Source: Flavobacteriaceae bacterium YJPT1-3 (GTDB taxonomy: Bacteria; Bacteroidota; Bacteroidia; Flavobacteriales; Flavobacteriaceae). From it: a DNA stretch of 64,000 nt. Location of the stretch: assembly GCA_029866965.1 (NCBI GenBank), contig CP123444.1, positions 2,645,501 through 2,709,500 of the forward strand, given 5' to 3'. Below the pieces are notes generated by a model. It was not told the DNA's origin. It saw only the letters and a list, made by a program, of their open reading frames with translations, and made no database searches. Shown one piece after another: positions 1 to 8,117 of the stretch (the stretch's first letter is position 1; every line of letters begins with the position of its first letter). The position numbers and the translations under genes are program-made.

Positions 1-1687
1 TGAACAATTCTGCCGGATTTGGGGCTCGGGTGGCCCAACTAAAATTGGATTTCAATATCCAGTCGTTTTTGAGTTGATAGCGTAGCCCCAGGGTAGCAGA
101 GAAATTGTTGAAGTCGAATACTGGATTCACCAGCAATTGATTATCGAAGGTTTCCAATACCCGATCACCAAAATCCTCTTGATAACCACGCTCCTCCCAG
201 CGCGACGTCTGATAAAATTTCTGAGCATCAATGCGCTGAAAATCATACCGAATTCCGGCATCCAGAGCCAATCGATCATTCCATGCATACTCGGTGGAAG
301 CATAGGCTCCAAAATCCCAGCGCTCATAGTCCGGAATGAGTCGGCGCACCCCGGTATCCGGATCCGGAAAGTTTTCCTGATAGCCCGCCGAAAGTCCAAA
401 AAAGTGCTTCATCGTACTGACCGCATCCGCAACAAAATTGGCATTAATTTTATGGGTGGTCAACAGGAGATCCAGTGCCGGTTTATCTCGATCATCCCCT
501 CGGCGGATGTCAAATTCCAATCGGTTATTGCTTTGAAAGCTATAATCCAGCGATAGTTTCCCTGCACTCTCAAAACGTTTGAAAACGCTTAAACGCGCCA
601 AGTGGTGTCTGGCGTTCTGTTTTGGTGCATTGATGTCGTAGGTAAAGTCTTCCTGAAAGTTTGGTGCTTCAGAATTGATGGCACGAACCAGATCACTTAC
701 TCCTCCTACATGGGAGGCTCTCAGTATCCCGATTTCAGCATCAAATAAGCTGTAATACACGTCAAAGCCATAGTCGAATTCATTCAAGCCGAAGCCTAGC
801 GAGAAATTCTTTTCGCGTAAGCCTGTATTCGAGAGGACATAATCCGGAGCTTCCTGGTCACCCAAAACTTTCAATGTTCCTTGCGCCTTGGCGTACCAGC
901 CAGAAGCCCAGGCTCTGATCAAATTCGAGCTTAAACTCGTTCCTCTACCATTAGTGCGGGCATTCAGAATGGTTTTCCCGTATAAGGTATCCTTAACTGG
1001 TGCGATACGCGCATCAGTCACGATCACGCCGCCTACCGCATCTCCTCCATAGCGTAAAGCAGCTGCGCCTTTGATCACGGTCACATTGCCGGCTGAATTC
1101 AGGTCAATATTGGGCGCGTGCTCGACCCCCCATTCCTGGTCCTCGAGTCGCGTACCTTGATTGATCAAAATGATCCGACTGCTATGAAGTCCTTGAATGA
1201 CCGGTTTTACGATCGTACTTCCTGTATTTAGTGAGGAAATACCCGGAAGCGAGCTTAAAGCATCCCCTAAAGAGCCTCCACTAAAGGATTCTAATTGATC
1301 TGCACTGAGTTTAACTTCATTGCCCGATTGAGTCTCATCTCCGTATTTTTCGCCACTCACTGTGACTTCCATTAATTCTTCGGTATGATGCTCCAGGCGA
1401 AAGGTACGCTCAATGGATTGCTGCAGATCCAATTCAAAGGTCTCATCGTTACAGCGGGGATGTTGAATGAAAAGGGTGTACTTACCGGGACATAAATCGG
1501 TTATTGAAAAAGTACCGTCAAAATTGGTTACCGTAGCTCCTTCCCCATCGTTCCAGATGATGGTAGCATTGAATAAAGGATCACCGTCGTGAAAATCCTG
1601 AACGGTTCCTTCTATACTTAAATTACAATTTTGAGCTATTAACAAACTTCCCCAGAGGAGAAAAGGTACTATACAAATAGGTTTCAT
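1..1687 (-). CDS. TonB-dependent outer-membrane receptor (partial, 3' end outside window)
   Basis: The reading frame is open from an ATG at 1687 to the window edge, so about 560 N-terminal residues are present and the C-terminal half of the barrel is missing. A signal peptide (MKPICIVPFLLWGSLLIAQ) is followed by a carboxypeptidase-regulatory-like domain (about residues 20-110, ending near FRLEHHTEELMEVTVSG). Next comes a plug domain with LGDALSSLPGISSLNTGS, IQGLHSSRIILINQG and VIKGAAALRYGGDAVGGVI, then alternating aromatic barrel strands. Such receptors sit in the outer membrane and import ligands using the TonB-ExbBD complex. The ligand cannot be read from the sequence. The small Cys/His protein just upstream (43-base gap, same strand) suggests a metal or metal-complex link, which is inference. 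Confidence 0.93.
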   Translation of the reverse strand, partial: MKPICIVPFLLWGSLLIAQNCNLSIEGTVQDFHDGDPLFNATIIWNDGEGATVTNFDGTFSITDLCPGKYTLFIQHPRCNDETFELDLQQSIERTFRLEHHTEELMEVTVSGEKYGDETQSGNEVKLSADQLESFSGGSLGDALSSLPGISSLNTGSTIVKPVIQGLHSSRIILINQGTRLEDQEWGVEHAPNIDLNSAGNVTVIKGAAALRYGGDAVGGVIVTDARIAPVKDTLYGKTILNARTNGRGTSLSSNLIRAWASGWYAKAQGTLKVLGDQEAPDYVLSNTGLREKNFSLGFGLNEFDYGFDVYYSLFDAEIGILRASHVGGVSDLVRAINSEAPNFQEDFTYDINAPKQNARHHLARLSVFKRFESAGKLSLDYSFQSNNRLEFDIRRGDDRDKPALDLLLTTHKINANFVADAVSTMKHFFGLSAGYQENFPDPDTGVRRLIPDYERWDFGAYASTEYAWNDRLALDAGIRYDFQRIDAQKFYQTSRWEERGYQEDFGDRVLETFDNQLLVNPVFDFNNFSATLGLRYQLKNDWILKSNFSWATRAPNPAELF

Positions 1688-1730
1688 GAATGTGCATGAC
1701 TAATCCAACTTTAACGAATGCGTAGAAAGA

Positions 1731-2036
1731 TTAGGCCTGCGGAGGGGGTCGATTGCGATATTGACCAAACAAGTCAAGTTCAACAAATGGATCGCAGTAG
1801 TAAGTCGGATTGTTTTTTACACTACACTCCACAAAGTGGGTGGTGACTAGGGTGGGGCTAAGCATGAAGTCAAAGACCTCATCCTCTTCATGAGACAGCG
1901 TACAGATCGCACATTGTTCAACCGGATTGTCCTGATCGTGGGTAGTGAGGTGAAGATCTCCAACATGGGATACCAATATGGCCAAAAGGGCCAAGACGGC
2001 GTACCAGCGATTCTTATGTTTATTCTTCCTCACCAC
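1731..2036 (-). CDS. small secreted or membrane-anchored Cys/His protein upstream of TonB receptor
   Basis: This is a 101-residue protein with one N-terminal hydrophobic segment (WYAVLALLAILVSHV). It is followed by a region with HLTTHD, a CxxC pair (QCAICTLSHEEDE), an isolated Cys and a proline-rich end (RNRPPPQA). The start is a GTG at 2036 or the next GTG at 2033; no in-frame ATG lies near. Flavobacterial TonB receptor genes are often preceded by short proteins of this general look, but I cannot name the family. The His and Cys pattern would suit metal binding. It is probably co-transcribed with the receptor. A -7-like box lies at 2038-2045, almost touching the start. Confidence 0.7.
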   Translation of the reverse strand: MVRKNKHKNRWYAVLALLAILVSHVGDLHLTTHDQDNPVEQCAICTLSHEEDEVFDFMLSPTLVTTHFVECSVKNNPTYYCDPFVELDLFGQYRNRPPPQA

Positions 2037-2037
2037 T

Positions 2038-2045
2038 CAAAAATA
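2038..2045 (-). promoter_or_regulatory. -7 box TATTTTTG next to a GTG start
   Basis: On the minus strand the sequence is TATTTTTG, matching the Bacteroidota TAnnTTTG box, one base before the GTG at 2036. If it is used, the transcript would start at or inside the start codon region, i.e. be leaderless. No TTG is seen at the right distance upstream, so support is weak. Confidence 0.3.
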
Positions 2046-2125
2046 GCAAATAAATAAAGCTCCCCCTGACATCCTTAACTAATCTTTAAACATTTTAGTA
2101 TTTTCACGACTTAAATCCGTCTTTT

Positions 2126-3421
2126 ATGAAAAAATCAATACTTGCATTGTTTTGCCTAATGGTATTCTCTGCTTGCCAGGAGCAAACCAAGGAGCTTACC
2201 GAAGAACACTTAATTGCGAAAGCCCAGCAAATCCATGAGGCCGTCATCACCTTGGACACCCATTGCGACATCAATGTTGCTAATTTTACAGATTCTATTA
2301 ATTATACCCAGGATCTGGATACCCAGGTAACCCTACCCAAGATGAAAGCCGGCGGACTCGATGTAGCTTGGTTTATCGTGTATACGGGACAAGATTCTTT
2401 AAATGCTTCCGGGTATCAAAGAGCCTACGATAATGCCATTTCCAAATTTGAGGCTATTCATCGCCTTTGTGAAGAAATCGCTCCTAGAGAAATTGGACTG
2501 GCCCTTACCTCAGAAGAAGTAAGAGAAATTCATGAGTCCGGTCGAAAGGTGGCCATGATCGGTATCGAGAACGGATATCCCGTGGGACTAGACCTTGGCA
2601 ATGTTGCTAAATTTTATGACATGGGTGGACGTTATATGTCGCTTGCCCATAATGGACATAGCCAGTTGAGTGACTCCAACACCGGAGAAGAAGACGATGA
2701 GTGGTTGCACAATGGTTTGAGCGAATTGGGGAAAGAAGTGATTCGCGAGATGAATCGCGTGGGCATGATGATTGACGTATCACACCCCAGTAAAGAAGCC
2801 ATGCGGCAAATGATTGCATTGACCAAGGCTCCTATCATCGCTTCACACTCATCTGCTAGAGGTTTGGCGGAGCACAGCAGAAATCTGGATGACGAACAAT
2901 TGCAGTGGATGAAAGATAATGGCGGGGTGGTACAAACCGTCGCTTTTAAGTCGTATCTGGAGATCGAAAAGAATAAAGCACGGGCGGAAGCAGAGCAAAA
3001 ATTAGCAGCAAAGATTGCCGACAGTATGGGCGGGCGCTGGCTCGACCGTTCAGAGATCAGAGAATTAGATGCCGACGCACGTGAGGAATATTTTAAATTT
3101 TATCGCTCTATGAAACCCATACTCGATGCACAGCTTGCTGCGGCCAGAGACTTACCTCCTGCGGTCAATGTAGCCGATTTTGTAGATCACATCGATTATC
3201 TGGTTGAAAAAATGGGTATTGACCACGTTGGGATCAGTTCTGACTTTGACGGCGGTGGAGGTGTAGAAGGCTGGAGTGACGCCTCTGAAACTTTCAATGT
3301 CACCTTAGAATTGGTACGCCGTGGATATAGTCAGAAGGACATTGAACAATTGTGGAGCGGCAATCTGCTTCGCGTATTGGACGAAGTACAGCAGATTGCC
3401 AAGGAGTGGGATGAGGCTTAA
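2126..3421 (+). CDS. membrane dipeptidase, peptidase M19 family, lipoprotein
   Basis: This zinc dipeptidase (431 aa) hydrolyses dipeptides and, in some relatives, D-containing or lactam substrates. The N-terminus is a lipoprotein signal with lipobox FSAC (Cys17), so it is probably tethered in the envelope. Family metal-binding features are visible: HCD at 46-48 (TLDTHCDIN), the Glu of GIENGYP near 150, the His of DVSHPS, the His of ASHSSARG, and SSDFDGGGG near the end. Its length is usual for secreted M19 enzymes. It is transcribed divergently from the small Cys/His gene and ends 11 bases from the convergent helicase gene. The substrate is unknown. Confidence 0.93.
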   Translation: MKKSILALFCLMVFSACQEQTKELTEEHLIAKAQQIHEAVITLDTHCDINVANFTDSINYTQDLDTQVTLPKMKAGGLDVAWFIVYTGQDSLNASGYQRAYDNAISKFEAIHRLCEEIAPREIGLALTSEEVREIHESGRKVAMIGIENGYPVGLDLGNVAKFYDMGGRYMSLAHNGHSQLSDSNTGEEDDEWLHNGLSELGKEVIREMNRVGMMIDVSHPSKEAMRQMIALTKAPIIASHSSARGLAEHSRNLDDEQLQWMKDNGGVVQTVAFKSYLEIEKNKARAEAEQKLAAKIADSMGGRWLDRSEIRELDADAREEYFKFYRSMKPILDAQLAAARDLPPAVNVADFVDHIDYLVEKMGIDHVGISSDFDGGGGVEGWSDASETFNVTLELVRRGYSQKDIEQLWSGNLLRVLDEVQQIAKEWDEA

Positions 3422-3432
3422 GAGTCTTGCCT

Positions 3433-4983
3433 TTAGACCGTAATGTTCTGATATTTCTGGCTGAGCCTAACACGTAGTTTACGCATATAATCCTCTTCCA
3501 GATATTCCCTATAGTTTTTGGTGTTTTGCATAATACAGTACGAGTAGAGACGCACCCGGTAAGCGATATCTTCTTTCAGTTTACTGGCGAGTACGCGAGC
3601 ATCGAAGATGTCCTCAGCGTTTTCACAGATCATCTCAGCATGTTGTTCCAGAGAACGTTCTAATACTGTTTTGGATTTTAAACCGGCGGCCAATACTTTT
3701 TTATATTCCCCATCAATGTCGAATCCGGTTTCTTTGGTCTTCGCGAATTCAGCGCGAAGTTCCGCCGGCATCTGATATTCAAAATTGCGTTCAATCTCTT
3801 CATCGCTCACCAGATTCTCCAGGAAGAAGTCGGGGTATTTGAAGATTTCTTTCCAATCGATAGGCGCGTCCCAGGCGCCAAAACGGTGCATGTTATTCCC
3901 CAGATCGATGACCTGAAATTCTGATTTATCAGGCAATACACGAGACCCACGACCGATCATCTGGAAGTAAAGCGTTAAGGAACGCGTGGCGCGATTGAGA
4001 ATGATGGTTTCTACGGTGGGCTCATCAAAACCGGTCGTTAAGATACTAACACTAGTCAAAATCGCATCTGGGGTCTTCTTAAACCAATCCAGAATCTCCG
4101 CACGTTCTGAAGCGCTGTGCGTATTGTCTAAATGACGGATCTCGTAGCCGGCTCTCTTAAAGGTATCGTAGACGTAACGCGAGGTGTTAATACCGTTGTT
4201 GAAGATCAAAGTTTTGGTCCCTTTAGCATGATCTTCATACATATTGACCAGCTTATTCTGCATGCTGATCATGGTGTACACCAGTTCTGATGATTTTACG
4301 GTATAGTCGCCATTGATTCCCAATTTCAACCCTTTCAGTCCTACATCCTGAGTGATGACATTGGCTTTCGCCAAATAACCCTTCTCGATCAAAGAAGAAA
4401 TATTCTCTCCCACGATCAGATCTTGATAATTATCCTTCATAGGTAGCTTAATATTACTGCTGAGCGGCGTTGCTGTGACGCCTAGGATGAAGGAATTTTT
4501 GAAGTACTTGAACAGTTTACGGAAACTGTTATAATGAGCTTCATCTATAATGACCAGCCCTATATTATTGAGCTTAATCGCTTTATCCTGTAGGCGATTA
4601 TTCAAGGTTTCTACCATGGCCACATAGCACATATAATCTTCTTCCCCTTCCAACGTTTTTACGGAAGAATTGATGATCATATTGGGAACATTGAACTCGG
4701 TAAGTACTCGGGAGGTTTGCTCTGAAAGCTCGATTCGATGGGTGAGAATAACGACCTTCTTGTTTTTCTGTCGAATGTAGCGTCTTATGATCTCAGAAAA
4801 CACCACAGTCTTTCCACCTCCTGTAGGCAACTGATACAGCAGATTGAAGTCGTCTGGTTGTTTTTCCATGACTTCAAAAATGGCATCAAGATCGCGCTCT
4901 TGATAGGGGTATAGTTCTTTGGACGTGGGTTTTGAAAGTGCGGGTTCCTTGCTCAAGGGTAGTTCAGGTTGTTTACGGTTCAA
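3433..4983 (-). CDS. DEAD/DEAH-box superfamily 2 helicase
   Basis: This 516-residue protein has a full SF2 ATPase core: Walker A LPTGGGKT (about 52-59), DEAH (147-150), motif III VTATPL, and a C-terminal RecA-like domain with a motif VI-like QMIGRGSRVLP. The arrangement resembles the helicase part of type I restriction subunits and the stand-alone SF2 proteins common in flavobacteria. No nuclease or methylase partner is adjacent, so a restriction role is not supported. It probably unwinds or remodels nucleic acid using ATP. The first in-frame start is a TTG (4983) five bases after a -7 box; there is no early in-frame ATG. Confidence 0.85.
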   Translation of the reverse strand: MNRKQPELPLSKEPALSKPTSKELYPYQERDLDAIFEVMEKQPDDFNLLYQLPTGGGKTVVFSEIIRRYIRQKNKKVVILTHRIELSEQTSRVLTEFNVPNMIINSSVKTLEGEEDYMCYVAMVETLNNRLQDKAIKLNNIGLVIIDEAHYNSFRKLFKYFKNSFILGVTATPLSSNIKLPMKDNYQDLIVGENISSLIEKGYLAKANVITQDVGLKGLKLGINGDYTVKSSELVYTMISMQNKLVNMYEDHAKGTKTLIFNNGINTSRYVYDTFKRAGYEIRHLDNTHSASERAEILDWFKKTPDAILTSVSILTTGFDEPTVETIILNRATRSLTLYFQMIGRGSRVLPDKSEFQVIDLGNNMHRFGAWDAPIDWKEIFKYPDFFLENLVSDEEIERNFEYQMPAELRAEFAKTKETGFDIDGEYKKVLAAGLKSKTVLERSLEQHAEMICENAEDIFDARVLASKLKEDIAYRVRLYSYCIMQNTKNYREYLEEDYMRKLRVRLSQKYQNITV

Positions 4984-4988
4984 TTTTG

Positions 4989-4996
4989 CAAAAATA
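4989..4996 (-). promoter_or_regulatory. -7 box TATTTTTG before the helicase gene
   Basis: TATTTTTG on the minus strand fits TAnnTTTG and ends five bases before the TTG start at 4983. No clear TTG -33 element is seen. Its position implies a very short or absent leader. Confidence 0.4.
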
Positions 4997-5128
4997 GGCT
5001 AATTAATCACTTATCTAAAATCTTTTTGATAAAAGACTGTTTTCAAAAGCCTTATCCATTTTGAGCAGCGATGAAAAAATTGGCAAGCATTTTCAAAGTT
5101 AAAGCTGTGCCATCCTCCGCGCGTTTCC

Positions 5129-5136
5129 TAACTTTG
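5129..5136 (+). promoter_or_regulatory. -7 box TAACTTTG
   Basis: TAACTTTG matches the Bacteroidota -7 consensus and lies 61 bases before the ATG at 5197. It lies inside the longer possible reading frame that begins at 5071, which argues that the real gene starts at 5197. The -33 element is not convincing. Confidence 0.45.
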
Positions 5137-5196
5137 TATTCCTTTCGCGAAGGTCTGTTGGCCAAAGCGCAACAATGCAAATTTCGTATAGACTCT

Positions 5197-5580
5197 ATGA
5201 AACCACTGGAAAACAAAAAAGCTGTCAAGCTTCTCGATAAGATCATTGAAGATGTCAACCGTAATGGAATTGTAACCAATACCCTAGTAGCAGACCTCAA
5301 AGAATTACGACCCTATACCGTAGAGGAGCAACTACCCCTATTGGCCAAAACGGTACGCTTAATTTATGAGCATGTGGAAGAATACGAGACTTTTGCCATC
5401 GGCATGCCGGAAGAGGAACCGGTAGTTGATGAAGAAGGCAATGTCATTGCTGATGTTGAACCGGTAGAAAGTGATCCGGAAAGCAGTCTTGTCTATTTAC
5501 TGACCTTGATGAAAAATATCGACAACCAGGCGAATGAGGAAGAGGTGCGCGAATATGTAAGCGCACTGCAAGACTACTAA
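5197..5580 (+). CDS. conserved hypothetical acidic helical protein
   Basis: I do not recognise a characterised family. The protein (127 aa from this start) begins MKPLENKKAVKLLDKIIED. It is rich in Glu, Asp and Leu, lacks a signal peptide and membrane segments, and looks mostly helical, with an acidic proline-containing stretch (GMPEEEPVVDEEGN) near residue 70. The frame is open back to an ATG at 5071, but I prefer 5197. The extra 42 residues are basic and unlike the rest, and that stretch contains a -7 promoter box and a degenerate copy of the dispersed palindrome (5141-5154). It ends one base before the convergent SDR gene. Confidence 0.7.
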   Translation: MKPLENKKAVKLLDKIIEDVNRNGIVTNTLVADLKELRPYTVEEQLPLLAKTVRLIYEHVEEYETFAIGMPEEEPVVDEEGNVIADVEPVESDPESSLVYLLTLMKNIDNQANEEEVREYVSALQDY

Positions 5581-5581
5581 G

Positions 5582-6304
5582 CTATTTGCTGCTTGGCGGA
5601 CGCGAAGGCCGGACCTCGACTTTGCTTGGTAAGGTGCGTGGATGCATGGTTAAAAGATCGATTACCAGTTTCCCCATATCTTCTATTTGTATTTTCCAGG
5701 CATCCTTTGAACTGGGTTCATTACCATTGAAATGAGTTGCAACAGAGCCCGGCATGATGGTGGTTACTTTTACATCATCGCTTCTCACATCCAACATCAA
5801 GGCTTGGGTGAAACCGGTTAAGCCAAACTTACTTGCATTATAGGCCGTACCTCCGGCAAAGAAATTGGTTCCTGCGAGACTCGAAATGGTAATGATGTAA
5901 CCTTTTTGCTTTTTTATAGCGTCTAAAGAGGCTTTTACGCTGTAAAACACTCCGGTTAGATTGGTATCAATGGTCTCTTCCCACTGGCTGGCGGATAGTT
6001 CTGAAATGGGTGCGAAATGACCCAGACCAGCGTTGGCAATCAAAACGTCCAGTCGCCCCCATTGATCGAGAATTTCCTGTACTGCATTCTGTTGTTCCTC
6101 CAAACTGCGCACGTCAGCTTCCAAAGCCAAGACCTTGTCTTTATCTGAAAGCGAGAGCTTATCGGCTGCTTCTTGCGCATGGCTTAACGAGCGGCTGGTG
6201 ATAGCCACTTTGTAGCCCTGTCTTAGCAAGGCCTCCGCCACTCCATACCCTATTCCTTTTGAGCCTCCAGTCACTAAGGCTACTTTTTCGTTTGATTTTT
6301 CCAT
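5582..6304 (-). CDS. short-chain dehydrogenase/reductase (SDR)
   Basis: This classical SDR has 240 residues. It shows the nucleotide-binding TGGSKGIGYG near residues 13-22, NAG in the fourth strand (IANAGLG), and the catalytic Ser (ISSLAG) with YxxxK (YNASKFG). It uses NAD(P)H to reduce or oxidise a carbonyl/alcohol; the substrate is not predictable. The C-terminus (EVRPSRPPSSK) is a common ending in flavobacterial members annotated as 3-ketoacyl-(acyl-carrier-protein) reductase-like. It is a single gene, convergent with the hypothetical gene to its left. Confidence 0.92.
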   Translation of the reverse strand: MEKSNEKVALVTGGSKGIGYGVAEALLRQGYKVAITSRSLSHAQEAADKLSLSDKDKVLALEADVRSLEEQQNAVQEILDQWGRLDVLIANAGLGHFAPISELSASQWEETIDTNLTGVFYSVKASLDAIKKQKGYIITISSLAGTNFFAGGTAYNASKFGLTGFTQALMLDVRSDDVKVTTIMPGSVATHFNGNEPSSKDAWKIQIEDMGKLVIDLLTMHPRTLPSKVEVRPSRPPSSK

Positions 6305-6462
6305 AGTTTAAAAATACTAGGCGCAGGTTCAATATCAAATGATTCTAACATACTTTAACGTTGGGAAAACATATCAAAAACATCGATAAAATGCATATTT
6401 CTTCGATAAACTTGCTTTTGTGAAAAATCCCTGTTATATTAGTCACCCCAAATTATACGTTT

Positions 6463-7083
6463 ATGTTACGAGTCAAAGCGGCTAGCCACCGAAAATCGCG
6501 GTTGCAGCTTATACATCAGTATTATCAGTATACTGGTTTTTATGATTTTCTTGGTTCTACTTTACGCAAGGCCCTGACTCCCCTACTCTTACTGATCAGT
6601 TCTCTGCTGGTCATTCATTATTTAGTGATCGATCTGAATGAATTGTTAGGAAGTATTACCACTTCATTCTCCACCCTAGGTATACTACTCACCTTTTTTG
6701 CTTCTGAGAGTATACTCGGACTCATACCGCCAGAGATATTTATAGCCTGGAGTGATGGAACTTCACAACCCCTATTCTATCTGTGTCTAATCGCTTTACT
6801 GAGTTACTTAGGTGGAGTGGTCTCTTACTTCATTGGAAATATTGGATGCAGAATTCCTTCCGTGCATCGTACCCTAGAATTACGCATGGCCAAGCATTTA
6901 AAGAACACTCGAAAATGGGGCGGATTTTTAATCGTCGTCGGAGCCCTTTTACCGGTTCCCTTTTCGCTGACGAGTATGGCTGCCGGTATGATCAAGTTTC
7001 CGTTTCTTAGCTTCCTTTCTTTCGGTTTATTGCGTATCGTACGTATTTTCATTTACGCTGCCGTCATTTTCAATGTCGTGTAG
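6463..7083 (+). CDS. VTT/DedA-like inner-membrane protein
   Basis: This 206-residue protein has several hydrophobic segments (about residues 38-58, 70-88, 108-130, 155-178 and 185-205). It carries a DedA/VTT-like pattern: SESILGLIPPEIF in the first half and GGFLIVVGALLPVPFSLTSMAAG in the second, with the conserved Arg of GLLRIVR after it. Members are membrane proteins linked to lipid-carrier scrambling or envelope homeostasis. The exact role here is unknown. The start is the only ATG after the promoter-like AT-rich region. Confidence 0.7.
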   Translation: MLRVKAASHRKSRLQLIHQYYQYTGFYDFLGSTLRKALTPLLLLISSLLVIHYLVIDLNELLGSITTSFSTLGILLTFFASESILGLIPPEIFIAWSDGTSQPLFYLCLIALLSYLGGVVSYFIGNIGCRIPSVHRTLELRMAKHLKNTRKWGGFLIVVGALLPVPFSLTSMAAGMIKFPFLSFLSFGLLRIVRIFIYAAVIFNVV

Positions 7084-7114
7084 CATTCCCTTATTCAATC
7101 CTTTATTCATCGTC

Positions 7115-7122
7115 TATCTTTG
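7115..7122 (+). promoter_or_regulatory. -7 box TATCTTTG
   Basis: TATCTTTG lies 15 bases before the ATG at 7138 and fits TAnnTTTG. No good -33 TTG is seen. It would drive the DUF3817 gene and the following dipeptidase. Confidence 0.45.
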
Positions 7123-7137
7123 CCTTAAAATGAGGTG

Positions 7138-7419
7138 ATGATAAAATCTTTTCGAACAATAGCCATTTTAGAGGGTATTAGTTTCCTAATCATTCTATTT
7201 GTAACTATGCCTTTAAAATATATATGGGAGGAAGGCTTGCCCAATAAAATTATAGGAATGGCTCACGGTATTCTCTTTTTGCTATACCTGGTTTTGGCCG
7301 TTTTAGTCAAGCAAGAAAGAAACTGGAGCATGCGTACACTGGGTGTCGTTTGGCTCTGCTCTATACTGCCTTTTGGCACCTTCTGGATGGAAAAGCGCTA
7401 CCTTCCCAAGAACGCTTAA
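7138..7419 (+). CDS. DUF3817 domain membrane protein
   Basis: This is a 93-residue integral membrane protein with about three hydrophobic helices. It shows the family pattern at the N-terminus (FRTIAILEGISFLIIL), a central Gly-Met-Ala-His-Gly, and a C-terminal GTFWMEKRYL. The function of DUF3817 is unknown. I chose ATG 7138 over the GTG three bases upstream; ATG 7130 is out of frame and hits a stop at once. It is followed after 8 bases by the VanX-like gene, so the two are probably co-transcribed. Confidence 0.8.
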   Translation: MIKSFRTIAILEGISFLIILFVTMPLKYIWEEGLPNKIIGMAHGILFLLYLVLAVLVKQERNWSMRTLGVVWLCSILPFGTFWMEKRYLPKNA

Positions 7420-7427
7420 CTTTACGT

Positions 7428-8057
7428 ATGCGATTTTTTAATCTAATAATTATTTTAAGCATTTCTTACTGCGGCTGGGGTCAGGATTCGTCGGCTATTG
7501 ATGAATCAAAATTGATCAACATCGCTACGCTGGACACGCTCTTTGCCTATGATGTGCGCTACGCCACAGCAAATAATTTTTTAGAACAGGCGGTCTACGA
7601 CTGCGAGCGGTGTTATTTGCTACCTGAGGTTGCCAAGGCACTGGCTGAAGCCAATCACTACTTCTGTGAACTTGGTTATCGCATTGTGCTGTTTGATTGT
7701 TATCGACCCTTGTCTGTGCAGAAGAAAATGTGGGAGATTTATCCTAATCCAGGATATGTTGGGAACCCGTATGGGAGCGGTTCGGTGCATAACCGTGGAG
7801 CTGCCGTTGATCTATCTCTGGTAACTCTGGACGGTGATCCCGTTGACATGGGAACCGATTATGATTATTTTGGAAAGGAAGCTCATATCGACTACACCGG
7901 ACATTCGGATGTCGTCAATGCCAATCGCAAATTATTGTGGGACGGACTGGCTAAATTCGGATTCACACCCATTCGTACAGAATGGTGGCACGTCAATTAT
8001 AAGGTGAATTACAGTCTTCCGGTACTGGATTACGATTTCGACTGCAACAATAACTAA
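7428..8057 (+). CDS. D-alanyl-D-alanine dipeptidase, M15D (VanX/DdpX-like)
   Basis: This secreted zinc dipeptidase has 209 residues. A signal peptide (MRFFNLIIILSISYCGWGQ) precedes the catalytic domain. The VanX metal motif SxHxxGxAxD appears as SVHNRGAAVD and the second part as EWWHVNY. Members cleave D-Ala-D-Ala, here most likely to recycle peptidoglycan rather than for glycopeptide resistance, because no vanHA or sensor genes are near. The frame is open upstream into the DUF3817 gene, but the ATG at 7428 gives a clean signal peptide and an 8-base intergenic gap. Confidence 0.9.
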   Translation: MRFFNLIIILSISYCGWGQDSSAIDESKLINIATLDTLFAYDVRYATANNFLEQAVYDCERCYLLPEVAKALAEANHYFCELGYRIVLFDCYRPLSVQKKMWEIYPNPGYVGNPYGSGSVHNRGAAVDLSLVTLDGDPVDMGTDYDYFGKEAHIDYTGHSDVVNANRKLLWDGLAKFGFTPIRTEWWHVNYKVNYSLPVLDYDFDCNNN

Positions 8058-8067
8058 CGAATGCATG

Positions 8068-8102
8068 ACAAAAAAAGGGCGATCCGTGTGGACCGCCTTT
8101 TA
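8068..8102. terminator. bidirectional intrinsic terminator
   Basis: An A-run, an imperfect GC-rich inverted repeat (AAAAGGGCG pairing with CGCCTTTT) and a T-run sit between the convergent dipeptidase gene (+) and the M16 gene (-). It can work in both directions. Confidence 0.75.
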
Positions 8103-8117
8103 TTTTCCTAGTATGGA

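Noticed and set aside
137-556. Open frame on the plus strand of 139 codons
   Set aside because: It lies antisense to the TonB receptor barrel, shows no domain, and has no promoter or ribosome-binding context.
3433-4983. Helicase as part of a restriction or defence system
   Set aside because: No methylase, nuclease or specificity gene is next to it; neighbours are metabolic and convergent or divergent single genes.
7428-8057. VanX-like gene as vancomycin resistance
   Set aside because: No vanH, vanA-type ligase or two-component genes are present; a peptidoglycan recycling role is more likely.
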